In this document: piece after piece, positions 56,286-63,357 of the stretch
Layout of the letters: each line of letters begins with the position of its first letter
Position numbering within the stretch: position 1 is the stretch's first letter
Source: Brachyspira hampsonii
GTDB lineage: Bacteria; Spirochaetota; Brachyspiria; Brachyspirales; Brachyspiraceae
Assembly (NCBI RefSeq): GCF_001746205.1
Contig: NZ_MDCO01000006.1
Coordinates: 124,001-188,000 of the forward strand
Length of the DNA stretch: 64,000 nucleotides
Reading direction: 5' to 3'
Program-made: the position numbers and the translations under genes
Notes under the pieces: model-generated
What the model was told of the DNA's origin: nothing
The model's database searches: none
The model's input: the letters and a program-made list of their open reading frames with translations, nothing else

Positions 56286-57662
56286 ATGGAAGAGATAAAA
56301 AAGTATTGGAATGAATTTTTAGATATTATAAGTGAAGATGATGAGTTTGCTGGTGTTGCTCTGCTTAAAGGCAGTATAATTGTATCTGATAATGAAAATA
56401 AAGCTGATATAGTGTGTTCTGGAGATTTTACAGCATCGCATATAAAAAAAGATTTTTTATCAAGAATAAAAGATTTTTTTGAAGATAGGCTTGGGCATAA
56501 TATAGATATAGATGTCAAAGTAGATGCAGAACTTGTTAATAAGTATATGCATGAAACTGAAGAATATCTTGAAAATAAAGAAAATAATTCTAATAAAAAT
56601 ATATTAGAATCCTCAAAAAAAGAAAATTCTTATAGTAAAAGCAATTTAAACGATTATTTTAGGTTTGATAATTTTATACAGGGAAATAATAACCGATATG
56701 TATTTGAAGCCGCTAAATATGTATCATCTAATCCTGGCAAAGAATATAATCCTCTCTATATATATGGAAGTGTTGGTATAGGAAAGACGCATTTACTTCA
56801 GGCTATAGGTAATAGTTATATGCAGAATAATCCTAATGCTAAAGTTCTCTATATAGACGGAAGCGGGTTCAGAGATGAATATGTATCAGGACTTCAGAAT
56901 AAAAAACCTGAAATTTTTAAGAAAAGATATAAATCATTGGACATGCTTTTATTAGATGATTTACAGCTTCTTGAAAGTGCTCAGGAAACATCTAAAGAGC
57001 TGTTTGAAATATTTCAGGCTTTAGATAATTCATCAAAACAGATGGTATTTGTAAGTGATAAGCCCCCTAAAGAGTTAAGAAATATAGAAGCAAGATTGAA
57101 AAATAGATTTGAAAAGAGTCTTATTCTTTCAATAGAGCCACCGCAATATGAAACTAGACTTGCCATAATAGAAAGAAAACTATTCGATTTGCATACAAGT
57201 ATAGATGAAGAAGTTATGAAATATATGGCAGAAAATATTACAACAGATGTTAGGAAGATTGAAGGTGCAATAAGGGCATATTTATCAGTAAGAGATTTAA
57301 TGAAAATAACTCCTAATATAGAACAATGCGATAAATTAGATATATTTAAAGATTATTTCACCAATAAGCCCAAATTGAAGAATGCTACAATAAAAGAGAT
57401 AAAAAAAATAGTTGCTGATTATTATGGTATAGAGATATCATCTTTTGAAAGTAAAGACAGAACAAAATTTATATCTAAAGCAAGGCATGTTGCTATATAT
57501 TTAGCTTGCGAATATTCTAAAAAGTCTGTTACGGAAATAGGACTTGATTTTAATAGAGATCATGCCTCTGTAATACATGCCAGAGATAAAGTTAAAGATG
57601 AATTAAAAACAGGTTCGCATTTATATTCAGAAATTAATGATATAATATCAGGAATATCATAA
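56286..57662 (+). CDS. dnaA: chromosomal replication initiator protein DnaA
   Basis: 458 residues. Domain I covers about 1-90, and a short Asn/Ser/Lys-rich domain II spans 95-120. The AAA+ domain III has Walker A GSVGIGKT at 161-168 and Walker B LLLDDLQ at 221-227. Domain IV has the DNA-binding signature NRDHASVIHARDKV. It binds origin DnaA boxes and melts the origin. The usual neighbours dnaN and gyrB are not present here. No canonical TTATNCACA boxes were found in the flanking gaps, so the origin may lie elsewhere. The ATG has a weak AGAAAG binding site. Confidence 0.93.
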   Translation: MEEIKKYWNEFLDIISEDDEFAGVALLKGSIIVSDNENKADIVCSGDFTASHIKKDFLSRIKDFFEDRLGHNIDIDVKVDAELVNKYMHETEEYLENKENNSNKNILESSKKENSYSKSNLNDYFRFDNFIQGNNNRYVFEAAKYVSSNPGKEYNPLYIYGSVGIGKTHLLQAIGNSYMQNNPNAKVLYIDGSGFRDEYVSGLQNKKPEIFKKRYKSLDMLLLDDLQLLESAQETSKELFEIFQALDNSSKQMVFVSDKPPKELRNIEARLKNRFEKSLILSIEPPQYETRLAIIERKLFDLHTSIDEEVMKYMAENITTDVRKIEGAIRAYLSVRDLMKITPNIEQCDKLDIFKDYFTNKPKLKNATIKEIKKIVADYYGIEISSFESKDRTKFISKARHVAIYLACEYSKKSVTEIGLDFNRDHASVIHARDKVKDELKTGSHLYSEINDIISGIS

Positions 57663-57690
57663 AATTATTAAAATAAAATATAAAAAATGA

Positions 57691-57718
57691 TTGACTTTTA
57701 TATGATTTTATATATAAT
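57691..57718 (+). promoter_or_regulatory. strong sigma-70 promoter for a small RNA
   Basis: TTGACT (57691-57696) and a perfect TATAAT (57713-57718) with a 16-base spacer lie only 44 bases before a terminator hairpin, with no reading frame between. The start would be at about 57725. Confidence 0.65.
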
Positions 57719-57724
57719 TTAGGA

Positions 57725-57798
57725 GTATTGTTAAATTAATACAATTTTTCATAAACCTCCTTATCACCCTGATGTCTTATACAGGGTGATACTTTTTT
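57725..57798 (+). ncRNA. candidate ~74-nt small RNA with a CCUCCUU segment
   Basis: The transcript predicted from the promoter at 57691-57718 ends at the terminator at 57762-57798, giving about 74 nt. A short ATTGT/ACAAT hairpin (57727-57745) is followed by an open U-rich stretch and CCTCCTT (57756-57762), the same sequence as the anti-Shine-Dalgarno end of 16S rRNA, directly before the terminator stem. An exposed CCUCC could base-pair with ribosome binding sites of target mRNAs. The function is inference. It could also simply be a short terminated leader. Confidence 0.55.
57762..57798 (+). terminator. terminator of the small RNA (and perhaps dnaA)
   Basis: TATCACCCTG (57762-57771) and CAGGGTGATA (57782-57791) form a perfect 10-base stem with a 10-base loop, followed by CTTTTTT. 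Confidence 0.85.
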
Positions 57799-57858
57799 AA
57801 CGAAAATTCAAACTTTTATTGTCTAATATTATCATAATGCTATTTTTATTATATTTAT

Positions 57859-57911
57859 ATGTATAAAAATAATACATGATTGAATATTTTAGATGTATAA
57901 AAATTGTACAT
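57859..57911. repeat. two 19-bp palindromes, ATGTA-N9-TACAT
   Basis: Copies at 57859-57877 and 57893-57911 are identical except for two bases in the spacer (ATGTATAAAAATnnTACAT), with starts 34 bases apart. Paired matching palindromes look like binding sites for a dimeric regulator or an initiation factor. They lie between dnaA and grpE. Confidence 0.6.
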
Positions 57912-58080
57912 ATAATATTATATCTCTTTGTATTCAGCTATAATTAAAAATTATTTATATATTTTAATATGTTTTTGTATTATATTGAGCATATTATTTA
58001 TTAGTTTTTTAGATTTATATGTTTTAGATATATTTTCTTAAGCTATTTTTTATGAAATATATTGTTTAAATTTTATTTAT

Positions 58081-58096
58081 TGGCACATTTATTGCA
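58081..58096 (+). promoter_or_regulatory. sigma-54-like -24/-12 element upstream of grpE
   Basis: TGGCAC, five bases, then TTGCA matches the TGGCAC-N5-TTGC consensus, with ten bases between the GG and GC pairs. It lies 70 bases before the grpE ATG. A TATAAT at 58098-58103 overlaps but lacks a -35. Whether this genome encodes RpoN cannot be seen here. Confidence 0.4.
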
Positions 58097-58166
58097 TATA
58101 ATAGTGGTATAAAGCTGAGAATATTAAAAAGTTATAAAATAATACTTTTAATAAAAAGGAGAATAA

Positions 58167-58772
58167 ATGGAAGAGGAAATAAAAGAAAATAGTGAAGATA
58201 AAAAAGAGGAAGAAAATGTAGAAGCAGAAGCGGCTGAAAACAATGAGCAATCAGAAGAAAATACAGAAAATAATACTGAAGATGAAATAACTGCATTGAA
58301 AAAAAGAATAGAAGAGTTAGAAAATGAATCTGCTGATATGAAAAATAAATATATGTATGCTATGGCAGAGGCAGAAAATATTAGAAAGAGGACGGCTAAA
58401 GAGAAAATTGATGGTATAAAAAGAGCGAATAAAGAACTTTTATTGTCTTTGTTAAATTTCATGGATAATTTTGAGAGGGCATTAAAAGCAGGAGAGAAAG
58501 AAGAAAATATTCAGAATTCTGAGTATTATAAAGGAATAGCACTAATACATAAACAATTTATAGACTTTATGCATGATAACGGAGTTTCTGAAATAGAGTC
58601 TTTAGGAGAAGAGTTTGACCCTAATGTACATGAGGCATTAACTATGATAGAAGTTCCAGATCTTGATAAAGAAAAGGTTGTTGAAGTTTATGCTAAAGGT
58701 TATAAATTGAATGATGAACTTTTGAGAACAGCTAAAGTAGTGGTTGGAAAGCCGGCTGCTGCTAAAGAATAA
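58167..58772 (+). CDS. grpE: GrpE nucleotide exchange factor
   Basis: 201 residues. A glutamate-rich acidic N-terminus (about 1-45) precedes the long coiled-coil (LKKRIEELENESADMKNKYM and AMAEAENIRKRTAKEK) and the C-terminal beta-wing domain (HDNGVSEIESLGEEFDPNVH, then GYKLNDELLRTAKVVVGKP). It exchanges ADP for ATP on DnaK. AAAGGAG precedes the ATG. It forms a unit with a small gene and dnaK; hrcA and dnaJ are missing from the cluster. Confidence 0.95.
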   Translation: MEEEIKENSEDKKEEENVEAEAAENNEQSEENTENNTEDEITALKKRIEELENESADMKNKYMYAMAEAENIRKRTAKEKIDGIKRANKELLLSLLNFMDNFERALKAGEKEENIQNSEYYKGIALIHKQFIDFMHDNGVSEIESLGEEFDPNVHEALTMIEVPDLDKEKVVEVYAKGYKLNDELLRTAKVVVGKPAAAKE

Positions 58773-58792
58773 ATAATTAATTAGGAGATTTT

Positions 58793-59002
58793 ATGGCACA
58801 TATTCAACTTTTTAGAGCTTATTACGAGCCGAAAGCGGACAAAAAGGAGAGCATACAGCATATAAACAGAGTTCTTCAGGATTTGACTGATGCGATTAAT
58901 AATCATATCAGAGATAAAGAAGTAATTAATGTTGACCTTACTACTTCTCATTTGGGTAATGGTCATACTGAGTATGTTGTTAGTGTTCTGACGAAAGACT
59001 GA
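58793..59002 (+). CDS. 69-residue protein between grpE and dnaK
   Basis: 69 residues, not recognised. It begins MAHIQLFRAYYEPKADKKES, has a central helix (QHINRVLQDLTDAINNHI) and ends in two beta strands (EVINVDLTTSHLGNG and EYVVSVLTKD). There is no signal or membrane segment. AGGAG before the ATG is strong, and the gene sits 20 bases after grpE and 72 before dnaK on the same strand, so it is almost certainly co-expressed with the chaperones. A heat-shock or chaperone accessory role is inference from position. Confidence 0.75.
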   Translation: MAHIQLFRAYYEPKADKKESIQHINRVLQDLTDAINNHIRDKEVINVDLTTSHLGNGHTEYVVSVLTKD

Positions 59003-59074
59003 CAGCAGATAATTTAAGATATATTAATTTTAGTATTAAAAGATTTAGTAATATTTGAAAAGGAGAAATTTATT

Positions 59075-60991
59075 ATGAGTAAAATAATTGGAATAGATTT
59101 AGGAACAACAAATTCATGTGTATCAGTAATGGAAGGCGGTAAACCTGTAGTAATAACAAATGCTGAAGGAAACAGAACAACTCCTTCTGTAGTAGCATTT
59201 ACAAATAAAGGTGAAGTATTAGTAGGTCAGCCTGCTAAAAACCAAATGGTAACCAACCCAGAAAATACAATATTCTCTATTAAAAGATTTATGGGTAACA
59301 CTTATGCAGAAGTAACAGAAGAGCGTTCAAGAATGCCTTATACAGTTATAGAAGACGGCGGAAAAGTAAAAATTAAAACTTTAGAAGGAAATTTCACTCC
59401 TCAGGAGATAAGTGCTAGAATACTTCAAAAAATGAAACAAACAGCAGAAGAATATTTGGGTGAAACAGTAACTGATGCTATTATTACAGTACCAGCATAC
59501 TTTAATGACAGTCAAAGACAATCTACTAAAGATGCAGGCCGTATTGCCGGACTTAATGTATTAAGAATAATAAATGAGCCTACTGCAGCTGCTTTAGCTT
59601 ATGGTATAGAAAAGAAGAAAGATGAAAAAATAGCAGTTTATGACTTGGGTGGCGGTACTTTTGATATATCTATACTTGAATTAGCTGACGGAGTATTTGA
59701 GGTAAAAAGTACAAATGGTGATACTCACTTGGGAGGTGATGACTTTGACCAAGCGATAATTAATTGGCTTATAGATGAGTTCAAAAAAGATACAGGCGTT
59801 GACTTGAATAATGATAAAATGGCTTTACAGAGATTAAAAGAAGCTGCTGAAAAAGCTAAAAAAGAAGTTTCAAGTTCATTACAAACTGATATTAATTTGC
59901 CGTACTTGACAGCAGATGCATCAGGTCCTAAACATTTGAATGTATCTTTATCAAGAGCAAAATTTGAGGATTTAGTAAGAGATTTAGTAGAAAAAACTCG
60001 CATCCCATGTGAAAAAGCATTGAAAGATGCAGGACTTTCTACCAGTGATATAGATGAAGTTATACTTGTTGGAGGTTCTACAAGAGTACCTTTAGTACAG
60101 GAAACAGTTAAAAACATATTTGGAAAAGAACCAAATAAAAGTGTAAACCCAGATGAAGCAGTAGCAATGGGAGCAGCAGTACAAGGCGGTATCATAAAAG
60201 GTGATGTTAAAGATGTACTTCTTCTTGATGTTACTCCGCTTTCACTTGGTATTGAAACAGAAGGTTCAGTAATGACTGTTTTAATCAACAGAAACACTAC
60301 TATACCTACAAACAAAAAACAAGTATTCTCTACAGCAGCAGACAATCAGTCATCTGTAACTATCAGAGTATTACAAGGTGAAAGAAAAATGGCTAATGAC
60401 AACAGAGAGCTTGGAAGATTTGACTTGGTAGGAATACCTCCTGCACCAAGAGGAGTACCTCAAATAGAAGTTTCATTCGATATTGATGCTAACGGTATAG
60501 TACATGTTACAGCTAAAGATTTGGGTACAGGTAAAGAGCAGAAAATAACAATAGCTTCTTCAAGCGGACTTAGCGAAGATGAAATAAACAAAATGGTTCA
60601 GGACGCTGAAAAACATGCTGAAGAAGATAAAAAGAAAAAAGAAGAAGTTGAAGCTAAAAACAATGCTGACCATATGATTTATCAGACAGAAAAATTATTA
60701 AAAGAAAACGGCGATAAATTGCAGGCTTCTGACAAATCAGAAATTGAGTCAAAAATGAGTGCATTGAAATCAGCAGTAGAATCTAATAATACAGACAGTA
60801 TTAAAAGAGCTACAGACGATTTACAAGCAGCATGGAGCAAAGCTTCAGAGGCACTTTATAAACAAGCAGGAGCACAGCAAGGTCAGGCAGATGCAGGACA
60901 GCAAGCACAGCCTGATAACAGACAAGATTCAGGCAGAAAAGACGACGGTGTAGTTGATGCTGATTATGAAGTTGTTGATGATAATAAATAA
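59075..60991 (+). CDS. dnaK: molecular chaperone DnaK (Hsp70)
   Basis: 638 residues, full length. The N-terminal ATPase domain has [35 protein letters not shown], the [13 protein letters not shown] phosphate loop and [14 protein letters not shown]. The substrate-binding domain includes [17 protein letters not shown] helical lid and a glutamine/alanine-rich tail end in [13 protein letters not shown], the usual bacterial C-terminus. It refolds proteins in ATP-driven cycles with GrpE and DnaJ. AAAGGAG precedes the ATG. A terminator follows. Confidence 0.97.
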   Translation: MSKIIGIDLGTTNSCVSVMEGGKPVVITNAEGNRTTPSVVAFTNKGEVLVGQPAKNQMVTNPENTIFSIKRFMGNTYAEVTEERSRMPYTVIEDGGKVKIKTLEGNFTPQEISARILQKMKQTAEEYLGETVTDAIITVPAYFNDSQRQSTKDAGRIAGLNVLRIINEPTAAALAYGIEKKKDEKIAVYDLGGGTFDISILELADGVFEVKSTNGDTHLGGDDFDQAIINWLIDEFKKDTGVDLNNDKMALQRLKEAAEKAKKEVSSSLQTDINLPYLTADASGPKHLNVSLSRAKFEDLVRDLVEKTRIPCEKALKDAGLSTSDIDEVILVGGSTRVPLVQETVKNIFGKEPNKSVNPDEAVAMGAAVQGGIIKGDVKDVLLLDVTPLSLGIETEGSVMTVLINRNTTIPTNKKQVFSTAADNQSSVTIRVLQGERKMANDNRELGRFDLVGIPPAPRGVPQIEVSFDIDANGIVHVTAKDLGTGKEQKITIASSSGLSEDEINKMVQDAEKHAEEDKKKKEEVEAKNNADHMIYQTEKLLKENGDKLQASDKSEIESKMSALKSAVESNNTDSIKRATDDLQAAWSKASEALYKQAGAQQGQADAGQQAQPDNRQDSGRKDDGVVDADYEVVDDNK

Positions 60992-61034
60992 TAAAATAGA
61001 TAAAAAGTAAAAGTTGAATATATAAAGTCTAATG

Positions 61035-61088
61035 GGCGATTGGAAGTTAATTTTTTGAAAGTGTTGATTTTCAATCGCCTGTATTTTT
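61035..61088 (+). terminator. terminator after dnaK
   Basis: GGCGATTG (61035-61042) pairs with CAATCGCC (61072-61079), then TGTATTTTTATT. The loop is long (29 bases) but the stem is GC-rich for this genome. Confidence 0.65.
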
Positions 61089-61102
61089 ATTGAGGATATA
61101 AA

Positions 61103-61375
61103 ATGATTGAATTATTAGAAGCCTCTAAAAATAATGATTTAGAAACATTAAAATCCTTAATAGAAAAAGGAGCCGATGTAAATGCTAAAGATAATGATAA
61201 TTGGACAGCTTTGATGTTGGCTTCAGATAATGGGCATTTAGAAGTAGTAAAATATTTGCTAGATAAAGGAGCCGATGTTAATGCTGCTGATAATAATGGC
61301 TGGACTCCTTTTTTCTTTGCCGGCGATAATTCTAATTCTGATTTCCTTATTTCTATTTTCTATATTCTTCATTAA
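61103..61375 (+). pseudogene. truncated ankyrin-repeat gene
   Basis: The first ~68 codons encode two clean ankyrin repeats and the start of a third (SLIEKGADVNAKDNDNWTAL, then YLLDKGADVNAADNNGWTP). After NNGWTP the sequence abruptly stops being ankyrin (PFFFAGDNSNSDFLISIF) and ends at a stop shortly after. The change point at about 61305 coincides with foreign-looking sequence that reads as coding on the opposite strand. The gene therefore looks interrupted by an insertion or recombination. GAGGA precedes the ATG, so the short product may still be made. Confidence 0.7.
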
Positions 61376-61590
61376 AGTATCTATATCATTATCTAATTTT
61401 GATATATCTTCTTTTACCGAAGGTACACCTTGCGTGTTATTTTCTCTCTCTTCTGCCAAAGGCACACCTTGCGTGATACTCATAGCAAAATATACTTGTC
61501 TTTCGCCGTAGGCGGACTGTCGTCTTGCCATAAGTTCATCAATAGATTGTAAATCTAAAGCATTTTCATTTTTTAGTTTTTCTATTAAAT
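61305..61590. repeat. inserted segment carrying small palindromic repeats
   Basis: The segment contains two copies of AAGGnACACCTTGCGTG (61420-61436 and 61459-61475, exactly 39 bases apart), each with an AAGGT-type palindrome. A GC-rich hairpin CGCC-GTA-GGCG lies at 61504-61514. Read on the minus strand it is open and encodes a helical fragment (ENALDLQSIDEL, then DISKLDNDIDTLMKNIENRN) with the repeats inserted in frame. It is unusually GC-rich around the palindromes compared with the neighbours, so a dispersed element within a transplanted gene fragment is likely. Confidence 0.55.
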
Positions 61591-61824
61591 GATTCTACAG
61601 AGGCTCATCATTTTCTTAAATTATTTGACAAAGGTATGCATAATGTTTTAGGTCTTGACTATGAAGCTGAACTTTATTTGGGTCATCAAATATATCATGG
61701 CTGTAATTATTATTATATTGCTGAAGCTGAAAGTTTAGAAACTAAAACAAAAAGTATTAAATTAGCAGTGATAAATCTCTTTATAGATGAAGCTAAAGTT
61801 GTAGAAATAAAAGATATATTATAA
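61591..61824 (+). pseudogene. C-terminal remnant of an unidentified gene
   Basis: From about 61591 the plus strand reads DSTEAHHFLKLFDKG, then MHNVLGLDYEAELYLGHQIY to the end at 61824. The ATG at 61636 has no convincing start context because protein-like sequence continues upstream of it. The fragment has an alpha/beta composition and no recognised domain. It is probably the tail of a gene whose front was lost when the neighbouring segment was inserted. A clean terminator follows, consistent with a former gene end. Confidence 0.55.
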
Positions 61825-61848
61825 TTACCGTACTAACAAATATAATTG

Positions 61849-61890
61849 AACTTATACTGTTTAATAAAATTAATCAGTATAAGTTTTTTT
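61849..61890 (+). terminator. terminator after the remnant gene
   Basis: AACTTATACTG (61849-61859) pairs perfectly with CAGTATAAGTT (61875-61885), followed by a T7 run. Confidence 0.85.
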
Positions 61891-62086
61891 ATTATTCTGT
61901 AATTTAAAATAAAAGATAAAGTTTATTCAAAAAATATATACAATAAGGTTTTATGTAGTTTTTTATAATACAAAAAATAAATTATATAAGACTATCTATA
62001 ATATCATAATTTATATTTTTTTAAATAAAGTATTTTTTTTATAATTTTTGTTATTATATAAGTAACTTTAATTTAGAGGATAAATA

Positions 62087-63091
62087 ATGATAAAAAATAT
62101 TTTATTGATATTGACATTAGTGCTTGTATCTTGTTCATCAGAAATTGTATCACCTAATATTAATAATGATAATGCAGATAATACTGTGCCTTCAGGTCCT
62201 ACAGAAGAAGAATTAATAGCAAAATACGGCATAGATATAGGTTTAGACGATGCTGTAATAAGCCAAAAGATAGAAGAAAATTTAAAAGCCTATTATGAAG
62301 AGATGGGTTCATATAGATTGATATTTACAGGTGTTCCTAAAGATTATACTCAAAGCACAGCAGAATCACTTTCTATTTTAACAGTAAAATCAGCTGTTAA
62401 TGTAGGTACTGCTAAAAATATAGATATTGATATACGAAATATTGATTTTCAGGATAATACCATAAAAACATGTATGTTTTCTGGTGAAACTATTGATGAT
62501 ACTATAAATCTTAATTTTATATTTCCAAATAATAAAATAAAAACAATAGAAAGTATGTCTTTTGATAATTTATATAACATAAGAGAAATAATATTACCAG
62601 ATTCTGTAACTTCAATAGAAAATGATGCATTTAATAATTGCCAAAATATAGAGAAATTAACATTAGGTAATGGACTTAAAACTATAGGAGATATGTCATT
62701 TTTATATAATAATTCATTGAAAGAAGTAGTAATACCAAATTCTGTAACATCAATAGGAATGGGAGCATTTAGCGGAGCACCGATAGAAACATTAAAATTG
62801 TCTTCTTCATTGGAATCAATAGGAGACGCTGCTTTTGACACTATTTATATTACAGAACTGACAATACCAGCTTCATTAAAGTCTATAGGAATGCAGGCAT
62901 TTGCATTTTCTCAGGAATTAACCACACTTACTTATTTGGGAACAAATCCTAATGATATAAAAGATTCGGGATATATATTTTACTATTGTGATAAACTTAA
63001 GACATTAATACTGCCTAATGCATCAGATATAACAGATAATGCTTGGAAAACTTTCTTAGGCGGAACTTTTACCGATATAAGAAAGCAGTGA
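62087..63091 (+). CDS. BspA-type leucine-rich repeat (LRR_5) lipoprotein
   Basis: 334 residues with a lipoprotein signal (LVLVSC, Cys16). From about 170 to 310 it contains LRR_5 units of ~23 residues, for example IILPDSVTSIENDAFNNC, VVIPNSVTSIGMGAFSG and LTIPASLKSIGMQAFAFS. This is the BspA/Treponema pallidum LRR type, associated with surface adhesion and protein binding. The N-terminal 150 residues are a non-repeat domain. AGAGGA supports the ATG. It is a different repeat family from the DUF285 proteins at the start of the window. Confidence 0.88.
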   Translation: MIKNILLILTLVLVSCSSEIVSPNINNDNADNTVPSGPTEEELIAKYGIDIGLDDAVISQKIEENLKAYYEEMGSYRLIFTGVPKDYTQSTAESLSILTVKSAVNVGTAKNIDIDIRNIDFQDNTIKTCMFSGETIDDTINLNFIFPNNKIKTIESMSFDNLYNIREIILPDSVTSIENDAFNNCQNIEKLTLGNGLKTIGDMSFLYNNSLKEVVIPNSVTSIGMGAFSGAPIETLKLSSSLESIGDAAFDTIYITELTIPASLKSIGMQAFAFSQELTTLTYLGTNPNDIKDSGYIFYYCDKLKTLILPNASDITDNAWKTFLGGTFTDIRKQ

Positions 63092-63274
63092 TATAATAAA
63101 TAATATACTTATTTCAAAAACAATTTTATTTATGATTGTGCGTACTAACTCTGTATTCTGTAGATAAACGAAATACTGCATATTTATATACAAAATAATA
63201 AGTTATATAATATGTGAAACATTGCGTTTATAATTTTATACTTAATCTTCTCGATGACTTTTTAAACTATTTAT

Positions 63275-63327
63275 TAAAAAATAAACTCAATATACAGAGT
63301 TTTTTGAAAGCTCTCTATATTGAGTTT
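63275..63327 (-). terminator. terminator downstream of the alpha-hydroxy-acid dehydrogenase
   Basis: AAACTCAATATACAGAG (63283-63299) pairs with CTCTCTATATTGAGTTT (63311-63327) with a single mismatch. On the minus strand it is followed by ATTTTTT. Confidence 0.75.
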
Positions 63328-63357
63328 AAAAAATCAAATTAATAAAAATTAAACGAA

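Larger units (their letters stand above)
57663..58166. other. 504-base dnaA-grpE gap: small RNA, palindromes and promoter signals
   Basis: This extremely AT-rich gap holds a candidate small RNA (57691-57798), two 19-bp palindromes (57859-57911) and a sigma-54-like element (58081-58096), each listed separately. No open reading frame with a ribosome binding site, no CIRCE element and no TTATNCACA DnaA box were seen. Confidence 0.5.

Noticed and set aside
56197-58166. Replication origin next to dnaA
   Set aside because: No TTATNCACA-type boxes were found on either side of dnaA and dnaN/gyrB are absent, so an origin call is not supportable.
57799-58166. CIRCE (HrcA) operator before grpE-dnaK
   Set aside because: No TTAGCACTC-N9-GAGTGCTAA-like sequence is present.
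59725-60345. 206-codon minus-strand open frame inside dnaK
   Set aside because: It is antisense to highly conserved dnaK coding sequence, has no ribosome binding site and shows no domain.
61259-61531. Complete 90-codon minus-strand gene in the remnant region
   Set aside because: Protein-like reading continues upstream of its ATG and its end runs into ankyrin antisense sequence, so it is a fragment, not a whole gene.
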